From Pandoraea sp. PE-S2T-3 (GTDB lineage: Bacteria > Pseudomonadota > Gammaproteobacteria > Burkholderiales > Burkholderiaceae), in NCBI RefSeq assembly GCF_002179965.1, contig NZ_NGUQ01000037.1, forward strand, positions 248,001-312,000: DNA of 64,000 nt, read 5' to 3'. Under the pieces are notes generated by a model, which was given only the letters and a program-made list of their open reading frames with translations, made no database searches and was not told the DNA's origin. A program made the translations under genes and the position numbers. This document shows, piece after piece, positions 33,252 through 42,033 of the stretch. The stretch's first letter is position 1; the number at the start of each line of letters is the position of its first letter.

Positions 33252-33731
33252 CTAACTGCCCGCGGCCTGCGATCCGATCGGCAAAACGGTGGTCGATTTG
33301 ATCTGCGAGAGGGCGATCATCGAGTTGACCTCCTGCACCATGGGTAATTGCGACAGCCGTTCGAAGAAGAAGCGTTCGTAAGCGTCGACGTCGCGCGTGA
33401 CGATGCGCAGCAGGAAGTCGACATTGCCCATCAGTACATGGCATTCGAGTACTTCCGGAAAATCCTGAATTGCCTTCGAAAACTCAGGCAGGGCGTTGCG
33501 ATTGTGACCGGCGAGTTTTACGTGGGCGAACAGCATCACGTTCAAGCCGACTTTTTTGCGGTCGACCAGTGCGACGCGCCGCTCGATGATGCCCTCGGCG
33601 TCCAGCCGGTCGATGCGTCGCCAGCACTGCGACTGTGAAAGGCCGATCTGCTCGCCGATCTGGGCCGCCGATAGCGAAGCATCGACTTGCAGGATCGCGA
33701 GAATTTTCTCGTCAAAAGCGTCAAGTTGCAT
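33252..33731 (-). CDS. Lrp/AsnC-family transcriptional regulator
   Basis: A 159-residue regulator: N-terminal helix-turn-helix (about residues 3-60; LDAFDEKILAILQ, LSAAQIGEQIGLSQSQCWRRI, GIIERRVALVD) and a C-terminal RAM ligand-binding domain (FPEVLECHVLMGNVDFLLRIV). Lrp-type proteins sense amino acids. AAGGA lies about seven bases before the ATG at 33731; a TTG two codons upstream is less likely. It is divergent from an acetolactate synthase-type gene, which it may regulate through the 163-base gap. Confidence 0.93.
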   Translation of the reverse strand: MQLDAFDEKILAILQVDASLSAAQIGEQIGLSQSQCWRRIDRLDAEGIIERRVALVDRKKVGLNVMLFAHVKLAGHNRNALPEFSKAIQDFPEVLECHVLMGNVDFLLRIVTRDVDAYERFFFERLSQLPMVQEVNSMIALSQIKSTTVLPIGSQAAGS

Positions 33732-33894
33732 AATCAATTCCTTGGAATTTTATATTTCGAATAAATCATGTGAAATTGGCGCGAATCTGTCAATGTTACG
33801 CGAAGCAATTACCTGCGCCCCGTCATAAGATTGACCCTAGTTTGTTGCAGCTATCGCAACAGTTTTTCTGAAACAGCCGGAAAACCACGTACCT

Positions 33895-35724
33895 ATGAAA
33901 CTCGACCTGTCTCTGCCTGCCGCCGAAGCCGCCACCGGCGCTGTCGCCCAGCCCGTTGCCCCGTTGTCCGCCAAGGGGGCGGACCTCATTGCGCGCACGC
34001 TGGTAGAGATTGGTGTCGATACCGTGTTCTGCTATCCGGGCGGCGCCAACCTGGAAATGCTCGATGCGCTTTCACGCGTGTCCATCACGCTGGTGCGTAC
34101 CGAACACGAGCAAGGCTCGGTATTTGGCGCGCAGGGCTATGCGCGTGCTACCGGCAAGCTCGGTGTTTGTCTGGCGACGTCCGGCCCCGGGGCGACCAAT
34201 CTGGTCACCGGCATCGCCGACGCCGCCAGCGATTCCGTGCCGATTCTCGCCATCACGGGCAATGTCGCCACGCACTGGCTCGGCAAGAATGCCTTTCAGG
34301 AAGTGGACATCGTCGCAATCACCAAGCCGGTGACCAAGCTCGCCCGGCAAGTGCGTGAGGCGCGCGACATCCCGGCGGCGTTGCGCGAAGCCGCGACTTG
34401 CGCGCTGGCAGGACGCCCCGGCCCAGTGCTGGTGGATTTTCCGAAAGACATTCAACAGGCTCGCCCCGACCAACCGACCGACAAGCGCTTTACCGCGCCG
34501 GTGCCGGCCGGCATGAGCGACGAGACGGCCCAACGCATCGCGTCCTTGCTGGCGAAAAGCGAGCGGCCGGTCATCTACGCCGGGGGCGGGGTGATCGCCT
34601 CGGGCACCAGCGACCGGCTCAAGGCACTGGCCGAAGCGCTCAATTGCCCGGTGGCGCTCACGATGATGGGGCTCGGCGCGATGCCCGACGATCATCCGCT
34701 GCTGCTTGGGCCACTTGGCATGCACGGCGCTTATGCGGCCAACGTGGCCGTCAACGAAGCGGATCTTGTGCTGGCGCTCGGTGTGCGCTTCGACGACCGG
34801 GTGGTCGGCGATCCGACGTTGTTTGCCCGGCACGCCAAGATCGTCCATATCGACGTCGACGCGGCCGAAATCGGCAAGAACAAGCCAGTGACGCTGGGCG
34901 TGCACGCCGATTTGCGCGACGCCTTCAGCGGCTTGCTCGCCCATGCGACCCGCCGCGACGTGCCCGACTGGCACGCTTATCTGGGCGAGCGCCGTGCCGC
35001 TCACCCGCTGCGGGCACCCGTGTCGCCGGTGTCGGGAGAGAACGGTGACGCCAGCGTGCTGACCGGCGTAGACGTGATTGCAGCACTCGCGGCGCTGCTC
35101 CCGCCGGAGGCGGTGGTGACGACGGGCGTTGGCCAGCATCAGATGTGGGCGATGCAGCACCTGCGCTTGCGCGAGCCGCGAACGTTCCTGTCGAGCGCCG
35201 GTTTCGGCACCATGGGCTTCGGCTTGCCGGCGGCGATCGGCGCAAAGGTCGCGCTGCCTGACGTGCCCGTGATCGATATCGATGGCGACGGCAGCCTGAA
35301 CATGTCCGTCAACGAGCTGTCGACCTGCCGCCGTTACGGACTGGGTGTGAAGGTGCTCGTGATCAATAACCAGTGGCTGGGCATGGTGCGTCAGTGGCAG
35401 GACATGATCTATGCCCGCAACCGCGTCGCCTCGTCGCTTGCCGATCCGAACGCGCCGGAAGGCGCCGACGATGGCCGCCCGTACCCGGACTTCGTGACCA
35501 TCGCTGCCGGCTACGGCGTGGCCGGTGCCCGCGTCACGCGTGCCGAGGAACTGCCGGCGACGCTGGCCCGCATGCTGGCCGACCCGAGCGAGCCGTATCT
35601 GCTTGATGTGCTGGTGGCGCGTGAAGACGACGTCTACCCGATGATCCCGGCGGGTAAATCGTACCGGGACGTGGTGTTCGGGCCGGGCGAGAGTGCCGGT
35701 CCGATTGCGGCCGGCGCGTTCTGA
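33895..35724 (+). CDS. Acetolactate synthase-type thiamine-diphosphate enzyme
   Basis: A 609-residue enzyme with the three-domain ThDP fold. VFCYPGGANLEMLDAL and the catalytic Glu72 in RTEHEQGS are near the N-terminus; KNAFQEVDIVAITKPVTK is typical of acetohydroxyacid synthases; the ThDP motif runs from DGDGSLNMS to VINNQ; and GMVRQWQDMIY matches the AHAS substrate-site region. It should condense two pyruvates, or pyruvate and 2-oxobutyrate. No ilvH-like regulatory subunit gene is adjacent. A divergent Lrp-type regulator and a strong terminator flank it, so it is a single-gene unit. Confidence 0.88.
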   Translation: MKLDLSLPAAEAATGAVAQPVAPLSAKGADLIARTLVEIGVDTVFCYPGGANLEMLDALSRVSITLVRTEHEQGSVFGAQGYARATGKLGVCLATSGPGATNLVTGIADAASDSVPILAITGNVATHWLGKNAFQEVDIVAITKPVTKLARQVREARDIPAALREAATCALAGRPGPVLVDFPKDIQQARPDQPTDKRFTAPVPAGMSDETAQRIASLLAKSERPVIYAGGGVIASGTSDRLKALAEALNCPVALTMMGLGAMPDDHPLLLGPLGMHGAYAANVAVNEADLVLALGVRFDDRVVGDPTLFARHAKIVHIDVDAAEIGKNKPVTLGVHADLRDAFSGLLAHATRRDVPDWHAYLGERRAAHPLRAPVSPVSGENGDASVLTGVDVIAALAALLPPEAVVTTGVGQHQMWAMQHLRLREPRTFLSSAGFGTMGFGLPAAIGAKVALPDVPVIDIDGDGSLNMSVNELSTCRRYGLGVKVLVINNQWLGMVRQWQDMIYARNRVASSLADPNAPEGADDGRPYPDFVTIAAGYGVAGARVTRAEELPATLARMLADPSEPYLLDVLVAREDDVYPMIPAGKSYRDVVFGPGESAGPIAAGAF

Positions 35725-35791
35725 ACGGCGGCGCTTGCAGCGTTCCCATTCCATGGGAATTGCGTCCCACGTCGCGAGATCGCAACGAGAG

Positions 35792-35814
35792 AACCCGCTT
35801 CGGCGGGTTTTTTT
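35792..35814 (+). terminator. Rho-independent terminator after the acetolactate synthase gene
   Basis: AACCCGC-TTCG-GCGGGTT forms a 7-base stem with a stable UUCG loop, ending in seven Ts. Confidence 0.9.
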
Positions 35815-35877
35815 CGTTTCGGGGTCGGCGAGGAGTATCATTGCGCTCTTTTACGAATTCTCGCCTAGGAAATCAAC

Positions 35878-36657
35878 ATGTTGACGAAGCGCCTTGTGCT
35901 GGCCGCCGCCTGTTTTCTGACGACTTTCGCCGCCGTGCCGGCAGTGCAAGCTGCCGATCCCACGTACACCGTGGGCGCAGGCGGTACCTATCGTCCGTTC
36001 GAGTTCGAAACGCCGCAAAAAGAGCTGGTCGGCTTCGATATCGACGTCATCAAGGCGATCGGCAAGGCTGGCGGGTTCAACGTGAAGCTGGTCAGCACGC
36101 CGTGGGAAGGCATCTTCGCCACGCTCGACCAAGGCGACCGCGACATCATCATTTCGGGCATCACCATCACCGACAAGCGTCGTGAAATGGTCGACTTCTC
36201 GGCCCCGTACTTCCCGGCCGATCAGGTCATCATCACGTCGCCGGGTTCGAAGGTCGCCAATCTGGCCGACCTGAAGAAGCTGCAAGTCGGCGTGGTCAAT
36301 TCGAGCACCGGCGACATCGCCGTCTCGGAAGAACTCGGCCGTGCCAGCACCTCGATCCGCCGCTTCGACAACACGCCGCTCATGCTCGAAGAGCTGTATC
36401 GCGGTGGTGTCGACGCTGCCGTGGGCGACGTGGGCGTGATCAAGTTCTACATCAAGAGCCATCCGGAAAAGCCGTTCAAGCTGGTCTACGACAGCAAGTT
36501 CAAGCGCCAGTACTTCGGTATTGCCGTGAAGAAGGGCAACAAGGTTGCGCTCGACAAGATCAACACCGGTCTGAAGAAGATCGTGGCTGACGGCACCTAC
36601 GCCAAGATCTACAAGCAGTGGTTCGACGCCGACGTGCCGGCGCTGCCGCAACAATAA
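35878..36657 (+). CDS. Amino-acid ABC transporter, substrate-binding protein
   Basis: A 259-residue periplasmic binding protein of family 3 (HisJ/GlnH/ArgT type). A signal peptide ends near AVQAADPTY (residue 25), with no lipobox. Binding-site segments include TYRPFEFETP, DRDIIISGITITDKRREMVDF and SSTGDIA. It probably binds basic amino acids, because astC-like and astA-like genes follow the transporter, but ligand cannot be set from sequence alone. AGGAAAT precedes the ATG. A hairpin-terminator separates it from the permease gene. Confidence 0.9.
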   Translation: MLTKRLVLAAACFLTTFAAVPAVQAADPTYTVGAGGTYRPFEFETPQKELVGFDIDVIKAIGKAGGFNVKLVSTPWEGIFATLDQGDRDIIISGITITDKRREMVDFSAPYFPADQVIITSPGSKVANLADLKKLQVGVVNSSTGDIAVSEELGRASTSIRRFDNTPLMLEELYRGGVDAAVGDVGVIKFYIKSHPEKPFKLVYDSKFKRQYFGIAVKKGNKVALDKINTGLKKIVADGTYAKIYKQWFDADVPALPQQ

Positions 36658-36702
36658 GTAACGCGTGTAAGATTCGCGCCACGCGCGCCAGTCATCTGGC
36701 CT

Positions 36703-36764
36703 CTCGCGGCCCGTGAGCTGATCGTCAGGACATCGACGTCAACCCCCGGGCCGCGAGCGTTTTT
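36703..36764 (+). terminator. Intercistronic hairpin with T-tract inside the ABC transporter operon
   Basis: CTCGCGGCCCG (36703-36713) pairs perfectly with CGGGCCGCGAG (36747-36757), followed at once by CG and five Ts. It lies between the binding-protein and permease genes and could stop most transcripts, leaving the binding protein in excess. Confidence 0.75.
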
Positions 36765-36807
36765 CTGCCGGCAAGCCGGTTCGTTTCATTTTGTATAAAG
36801 GTGCTTC

Positions 36808-37557
36808 ATGGGTGGGTTCCAGTGGAACATCATCAGCGAGTACATGCCTCTGTTTGTCGAAGGCACGCTGATGACGCTCAAGTGCACGGTGATCTGTGTG
36901 ATCGCCGGCACGTTACTCGGGCTTGTGCTCGGCGTCGGCCGTCTGGCCGAAGCGCGTCACGGCTTCTACAAGTATTTCCTGCGCTACGGTGTGCAGCTCC
37001 CGGTGCGCTTCTACGTCAGCTTTTTCCGTGGCACGCCGCTGTTCGTGCAGATTCTGCTGATCCACTTCGCGCTGATGCCGATGCTGATCAACCCGTCGGG
37101 CGGTCTGCTCATCAGCGGCGATCTGGCACGTGAAATCCGCTCGCAGTACGGTGCGTTCATGTCGGCCGTGCTGGCGATCTCGCTCAATGCCGGTGCCTAC
37201 GTGTCGGAAATCTTCCGCGCCGGTATCCAGTCGATCGATCGCGGTCAGGCCGAAGCGGCCCGCTCGCTCGGCATGACCTACATGCAGACGCTGCGCAAGG
37301 TGGTGCTGCCGCAGGCGTTTCGCCGCATGCTGCCCCCGCTGGGCAACAACGCCATCGCGATCGTGAAGGACTCGTCGCTGGCGTCGGCCATCGGGCTGGC
37401 GGAACTGGCGTATGCCGCACGGACCGTATCGGGCGCCTATGCCCGCTACTGGGAGCCGTACCTGACGATTTCGCTCATCTACTGGGTGATCACGCTGGTG
37501 CTGTCGGCATTTGTTCAACATCTGGAAACGAGGTACGGCCAAGGTGATCGTCGTTAA
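36808..37557 (+). CDS. Amino-acid ABC transporter, permease
   Basis: A 249-residue HisMQ-type permease with about five TM helices. It carries the family signature [22 protein letters not shown] (EAA loop) and [13 protein letters not shown]. The start [20 protein letters not shown] is normal, with AAGGTG before the ATG. Only one permease gene is present, so it probably works as a homodimer, as in GlnHPQ-type systems. The ATPase gene overlaps its end by 14 bases. Confidence 0.92.
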   Translation: MGGFQWNIISEYMPLFVEGTLMTLKCTVICVIAGTLLGLVLGVGRLAEARHGFYKYFLRYGVQLPVRFYVSFFRGTPLFVQILLIHFALMPMLINPSGGLLISGDLAREIRSQYGAFMSAVLAISLNAGAYVSEIFRAGIQSIDRGQAEAARSLGMTYMQTLRKVVLPQAFRRMLPPLGNNAIAIVKDSSLASAIGLAELAYAARTVSGAYARYWEPYLTISLIYWVITLVLSAFVQHLETRYGQGDRR

Positions 37558-38266
37558 CAACCTGCAAAAGCAGTACGGCGAGACGCACGTGCTGCGCGGC
37601 ATTACCTGCCGAATCGAAGAAAGCGAAGTCGTGTGCGTGATCGGGCCGTCAGGCTCGGGCAAGAGCACGTTCCTGCGCTGTCTGAATGGACTCGAAGACG
37701 TCAGCGGCGGCGAAGTGCTCGTCAACGGCTTCCATGTCGAAGACCCGAAGACGAACATGAATGCCATGCGCGCAAGCGTCGGCATGGTGTTCCAGCGCTT
37801 CAACCTGTTCCCGCACATGTCGGTGCTCGAGAACCTGATTCTCGCGCCCATGCAGGTCAACAGCCTGAAGCGCGATCAGGCCGTGACGGTCGCCGAGCAA
37901 CTGCTGCGCAAGGTCGGGTTGATCGACAAGATCGACGCGTTCCCGAACCAGCTCTCCGGCGGCCAGCAGCAGCGCGTGGCGATTGCCCGCGCGCTGGCCA
38001 TGCAGCCGACCGTCATGCTGTTCGACGAGCCGACCTCGGCGCTCGACCCCGAACTCGTGGGCGAAGTGCTGGAAGTCATGAAGTCGCTCGCCGAAGAAGG
38101 CATGACGATGGTGGTGGTGACGCACGAAATGGGGTTTGCGCGGGAAGTCTCCGATCGCGTGCTCTTCATCGACCAGGGCGTGATCATGGAAGAAGGCCAT
38201 CCGGAGCAGATATTCTCGGCGCCGAAGCACGAGCGCACGCGTGAATTCTTGCGCAAAGTCTTGTAA
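37544..38266 (+). CDS. Amino-acid ABC transporter, ATP-binding protein
   Basis: A 240-residue ATPase: Walker [11 protein letters not shown]-loop [10 protein letters not shown], signature LSGGQQQR, Walker B VMLFDEP and H-loop VTHEMGF. It drives the transporter encoded upstream. I prefer the GTG at 37544 because it gives the standard 240-residue length and GAGG lies upstream; a TTG at 37511 would add 11 residues not typical for the family. Confidence 0.92.
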   Translation: MIVVNNLQKQYGETHVLRGITCRIEESEVVCVIGPSGSGKSTFLRCLNGLEDVSGGEVLVNGFHVEDPKTNMNAMRASVGMVFQRFNLFPHMSVLENLILAPMQVNSLKRDQAVTVAEQLLRKVGLIDKIDAFPNQLSGGQQQRVAIARALAMQPTVMLFDEPTSALDPELVGEVLEVMKSLAEEGMTMVVVTHEMGFAREVSDRVLFIDQGVIMEEGHPEQIFSAPKHERTREFLRKVL

Positions 38267-38468
38267 TTCGTTTGATTCCGATGCGCGCGACGGTGTATCC
38301 GCGCGCCGCATCTGATTACAATGCGAGGGTACGCGCGTCAGGTGCCATAAGACACCCGCGCGCCGCCGGCGCCCTGAGCCCCCAGCCAGGTCTTCTTTTA
38401 CAGGGCAGTGACCGTTGTCCGGGCCTGCTCCGCAATCCCCGATTGCACCCAGATTTCACGAGGTAGTC

Positions 38469-39710
38469 ATGAGCCAGCCAATCGCTGTGACCCGCCAGAC
38501 GTTCGACGACGTAATGGTGCCCAATTACGCTCCTGCCCAGATGGTGCCCGTGCGCGGCGAAGGCTCGCGCATGTGGGATCAGCAGGGTCGTGAGTATGTC
38601 GATTTCACCGGCGGTATCGCGGTCAACGCGCTGGGTCACGCGAACCCCGAACTGGTGAAGGTCATCGAAGAGCAGGCACGCAAGGTCTGGCACATCGGCA
38701 ACGGCTACACCAACGAGCCGGTGCTGCGTCTGGCCAAGGCGCTGACCGACGCCACGTTCGCCGACAAGGCCTTCTTCTGCAACTCGGGGCTCGAAGCCAA
38801 CGAGGCGGCACTCAAGCTGGCCCGTCGCTATGCGTTCGATCATGCGGCCGAACGCGGCGGCAAGGATAAGAGCGAAATCATCTCGTTCTTCAACTCGTTC
38901 CACGGCCGCTCGCTGTTTACCGTGAGCGTGGGCGGTCAGGCCAAGTACACCGAAGGTTTCGGTCCGCTGCCGGCCGGCATCATGCACCTGCCGTACAACG
39001 ATCTGAAGACCTTCGAGGCCACCATCTCGGACGCGACGGCTGCCGTCATCGTCGAGCCGGTGCAAGGGGAAGGCGGCGTGCTGCCGGCTGACCCGGCATT
39101 CCTCAAGGGCCTGCGCGAGCTGTGCGACAAGCACGGCGCGCTGCTGATTTTCGACGAAGTGCAGACCGGCGTCGGCCGCACGGGCACGCTCTACGCTTAC
39201 GAGCAATATGGCGTGACGCCGGACATCCTGACGACCGCCAAGGCGCTCGGCAATGGTTTTCCGATTGGCGGCATTCTCACCACCAGCAAGATTGCCGCGA
39301 GCTTCTCGCCGGGCACGCACGGCTGCACGTACGGCGGTAATCCGCTCGCGACGGCCATCGCCGGCCGTGTGCTCGAACTGATCAACAACGCCGAGACGCT
39401 GAACGGCGTGAAAGCGCGTCACGATCATTTCATCAAGGGCATCGAAGCGATCAACGCGCGTCACGGCGTGTTTGCCGACGTGCGCGGCATGGGCCTGTTG
39501 ATCGGTGCCGTACTCAAGCCGGCCTTCGCGGGCCGTGCCAAGGAAATCGTGTCCGAGTCGGAGAAGAACGGTCTGATGCTGCTGATCGCCGGTGGCGATG
39601 TGGTGCGTTTCGCGCCGTCGCTGAACATTCCGTTCGCCGACATCGACGCAGGCCTCGCCTCGCTCGAGAAGGCGGTTGCGACGCTGGCAGCTACGGCAAA
39701 GGCCGCCTGA
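38469..39710 (+). CDS. astC: Acetylornithine/succinylornithine aminotransferase (AstC/ArgD family)
   Basis: A 413-residue class III PLP aminotransferase. [33 protein letters not shown], the [14 protein letters not shown] motif and the PLP lysine Lys258 in [14 protein letters not shown] are all present. In this setting, downstream of an amino-acid transporter and upstream of an arginine succinyltransferase gene, succinylornithine transamination (arginine catabolism) is more likely than arginine synthesis; the two activities overlap in this family. GAGG lies before the ATG at 38469, ruling out the 18-residue longer frame. Confidence 0.9.
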   Translation: MSQPIAVTRQTFDDVMVPNYAPAQMVPVRGEGSRMWDQQGREYVDFTGGIAVNALGHANPELVKVIEEQARKVWHIGNGYTNEPVLRLAKALTDATFADKAFFCNSGLEANEAALKLARRYAFDHAAERGGKDKSEIISFFNSFHGRSLFTVSVGGQAKYTEGFGPLPAGIMHLPYNDLKTFEATISDATAAVIVEPVQGEGGVLPADPAFLKGLRELCDKHGALLIFDEVQTGVGRTGTLYAYEQYGVTPDILTTAKALGNGFPIGGILTTSKIAASFSPGTHGCTYGGNPLATAIAGRVLELINNAETLNGVKARHDHFIKGIEAINARHGVFADVRGMGLLIGAVLKPAFAGRAKEIVSESEKNGLMLLIAGGDVVRFAPSLNIPFADIDAGLASLEKAVATLAATAKAA

Positions 39711-39767
39711 ACGGCTGCCGATTGACTGAGCACGCGCGCGTGTTCATTCGTCTGCCTGTATGACTTC

Positions 39768-39804
39768 GGGCCGGACCGACGGGAACGTCGCTCCGGCCCT
39801 TATT
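39768..39804 (+). terminator. Hairpin between astC and astA
   Basis: GGGCCGGA (39768-39775) pairs with TCCGGCCC (39792-39799), with a smaller CGAC/GTCG pair inside, followed by TTATT. The weak T-tract suggests partial termination. Confidence 0.55.
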
Positions 39805-39852
39805 GCAAGTAGCGGCAACTAGCGGTCCCAACGTCTGTCCACCGGATATGCC

Positions 39853-41049
39853 ATGACGCGTCAATCGAAAGCGGTGAAAGTCTCGCCAATGCACGACGAA
39901 GCGGCGAATCGCGGAGCGCCGGGTACCGCTACGGCGGCACTGACGGGCGCGGGAGCAAGCACCAGCGCCAACGACAGCACGTCCGAGGCCACATCGCTTC
40001 GGGTCGTACGTCAGGCGCGGCGGGAAGACCTGCCTGCGCTACTGAAACTGGCCGCACTGGCAGGCCCGGGCATGACGTCGTTCAAGCCCGATCCGGCAGC
40101 GCTCGAAGCGCGTCTCGAGCGCGTGACTGCCACGCTGGACGACCGCGCCCCGACGGCCGAGCAGGGCTATCTGTTCGTGATGGAAGACGTCGCGACCGGC
40201 ACCATCGCCGGTGTGTGCGGCATTGAAGCGGCCGTGGGGCTGGAACAGCCGTTCTACACGTACCGAAAAGATACGATCGTGCACGCGAGCCGCGAGCTGA
40301 ACGTGTGGTCGCGCATGCTCACGCTGTCGCTCTCGAACGATCTCACCGGCTATAGCGAGTTGTGCTCGTTGCTGCTCGACCCGGCGTGGCGCGGTCATGG
40401 CAACGGCGCATTGCTCTCGAAGACACGATTCCTGTTCATGGCGCAGTTCCCGGAGCGTTTCGGCCCGCACGTTTGTGCCGAATTGCGCGGGTTCTTCGAC
40501 GACAACGGCCAGAGTCCATTCTGGCAGTCGCTCGGTCAACACTTCTTCAAAATCGATTTCGATCAGGCGGACTATCTGACCTCGATCGGCAAAAAGTCGT
40601 TCGTGGCCGAATTGATGCCGAAGTACCCGATCTACGTCGACTTTCTGTCGCCGCAGGCGCAGGCCGCCATCGGTGTGACGCATCGCGACACCTTGCCGGC
40701 GCGGCGTCTGCTGGAGCAGGAAGGGCTGCGCTCAGGGGCACACGTGGACATCTTCGACAGTGGCCCCGTGCTCGAAGCCCGCGTGGCCGATCTGCGTGCC
40801 GCACGCGACAGCCGGTATCTGAGCGTGAACATCGGCGCAGACGACGGGAGCGCGCCACCGGCGGCCAATGCCGAGCCCTATCTCGTGGCGTGTCTGGGGC
40901 TTGCCGGGTTTCGCGCCACGCTCGTCACCGGGCGTCCGGAGCGACGGGCGTTCACGCTCAGCCCGCTCGCGGCGAAGGCACTCGGCGTTAAGCAGGGCGA
41001 TCGTGTGCAGGTATTGCCGCTCAAGCCGCCACGTGCGGACGCCATCTGA
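39853..41049 (+). CDS. astA: Arginine N-succinyltransferase (AstA/AruF family)
   Basis: A 398-residue protein. The family region starts at about residue 49 ([20 protein letters not shown]) and includes GPGMTSFKPD, ELCSLLLDPAWRGHGNGALLS, RFGPHVCAELRGFFDDNGQ and SPFWQSLGQHFFKIDF, a clear AstA pattern. It transfers succinyl from succinyl-CoA to arginine, the first step of the AST pathway. The first 48 residues are an Ala/Thr/Ser-rich extension that normal members lack; ATG 39889 is an alternative start. Only one such subunit gene is present, and astD, astB and astE do not follow. Confidence 0.9.
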   Translation: MTRQSKAVKVSPMHDEAANRGAPGTATAALTGAGASTSANDSTSEATSLRVVRQARREDLPALLKLAALAGPGMTSFKPDPAALEARLERVTATLDDRAPTAEQGYLFVMEDVATGTIAGVCGIEAAVGLEQPFYTYRKDTIVHASRELNVWSRMLTLSLSNDLTGYSELCSLLLDPAWRGHGNGALLSKTRFLFMAQFPERFGPHVCAELRGFFDDNGQSPFWQSLGQHFFKIDFDQADYLTSIGKKSFVAELMPKYPIYVDFLSPQAQAAIGVTHRDTLPARRLLEQEGLRSGAHVDIFDSGPVLEARVADLRAARDSRYLSVNIGADDGSAPPAANAEPYLVACLGLAGFRATLVTGRPERRAFTLSPLAAKALGVKQGDRVQVLPLKPPRADAI

Positions 41050-41067
41050 GCGCTCAGTCCTCTGACG

Positions 41068-42033
41068 TCAGAACTGAATCGTCGCCGTGACCGTATCGGT
41101 ATAGAGGCCCGGTGCGGGTGTCGCCTGCACGGGCACGCGCGCGTAGATCGGCACGGCCTGCACGACGCCGGTACCGATGCCGGTGAGCTGCGACGTGCCG
41201 GACGTGCCATCGCCCCAGATGGTGCTGTAACCGCTATCGAGATAGAGCTGATAGCTCACGCGTGACGCGGTGAGCCCCGTCATCGAGCGCGCCGCCACGG
41301 TGCCCGCCAATCCCCCCGACAGACTGATGCGAAACGCGTCGTTCTTCGTGCATTGCACGGTGAGCGTGCTGCTGCCCGTGACTGCCTTGCTGAGCGTGGA
41401 TTGCGTGGCAAAGGTGATGTTGGCCGCCGCAATCGTGCAGTTGTTGATGACCGTGACATTGGCGTTGAAGGGCACGCCGGCGGCGGCTGTCATCGCGCTG
41501 CCGCAAGCTGGCACGGGGGAGAGCGCAGCGTATGACGCGTATTGCAGGGTGGCGTCGGTGGCGGCGAACGCGTGGGTGTACACCGTGTTGCCGTTCGATG
41601 ACGTGGGCACGGTGGTCTGCGACGCCGTAATGCGCGCATAGAGGTTGACGTTCTGCGTGACGGTGCCGCCGAGGATGTTGCGCGCCAGCGTGACGGTGAT
41701 GACGTTGGCCGTGCTGTTGCCCCAGGCGGTCGAGAAGGCCGGGTCGATGAACAGTCCGAAGTTGATCGCGTTGCCAGCGTTCACGAGCGTGAGCGGCTGG
41801 CTGGCGTTGAGGGCCAGACAGAGTTTGACATTCGGGTTGCCGCCGAGCAGCGGAAACGTGCATGACACGGGAATCGTGCCGGTGGCCGACAACGCCGCGC
41901 CGGAGATCGGGCTGAAGGCGGAGAACGCCAGCGTGGGCGTGCCGATCGAGCAAGTTTGCCCCGCAGCAACCGTACTGAAGGCGCAGAGGCACGCGGCGAC
42001 CCAGACGGGCACGGGTAAGGTCATGAACCTCAT
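41068..42033 (-). CDS. Spore coat U domain protein, two domains (CsuE-like tip adhesin)
   Basis: A 321-residue exported protein with a signal peptide (cleavage near VAAG-Q, residue 25). It contains two spore-coat-U (SCPU) beta-domains, about residues 27-165 and 172-321, each with paired Cys residues and a YA-type ending (VNLYARITA and VPIYARVPV, then TVTATIQF). A two-domain protein at the end of a Csu-type operon is normally the tip subunit. Its ATG overlaps the usher stop by four bases. Confidence 0.87.
   Translation of the reverse strand: MRFMTLPVPVWVAACLCAFSTVAAGQTCSIGTPTLAFSAFSPISGAALSATGTIPVSCTFPLLGGNPNVKLCLALNASQPLTLVNAGNAINFGLFIDPAFSTAWGNSTANVITVTLARNILGGTVTQNVNLYARITASQTTVPTSSNGNTVYTHAFAATDATLQYASYAALSPVPACGSAMTAAAGVPFNANVTVINNCTIAAANITFATQSTLSKAVTGSSTLTVQCTKNDAFRISLSGGLAGTVAARSMTGLTASRVSYQLYLDSGYSTIWGDGTSGTSQLTGIGTGVVQAVPIYARVPVQATPAPGLYTDTVTATIQF

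Noticed and set aside
34072-35841. 589-codon open frame on the minus strand
   Set aside because: Shadow of the acetolactate synthase-type gene; no recognisable domain.
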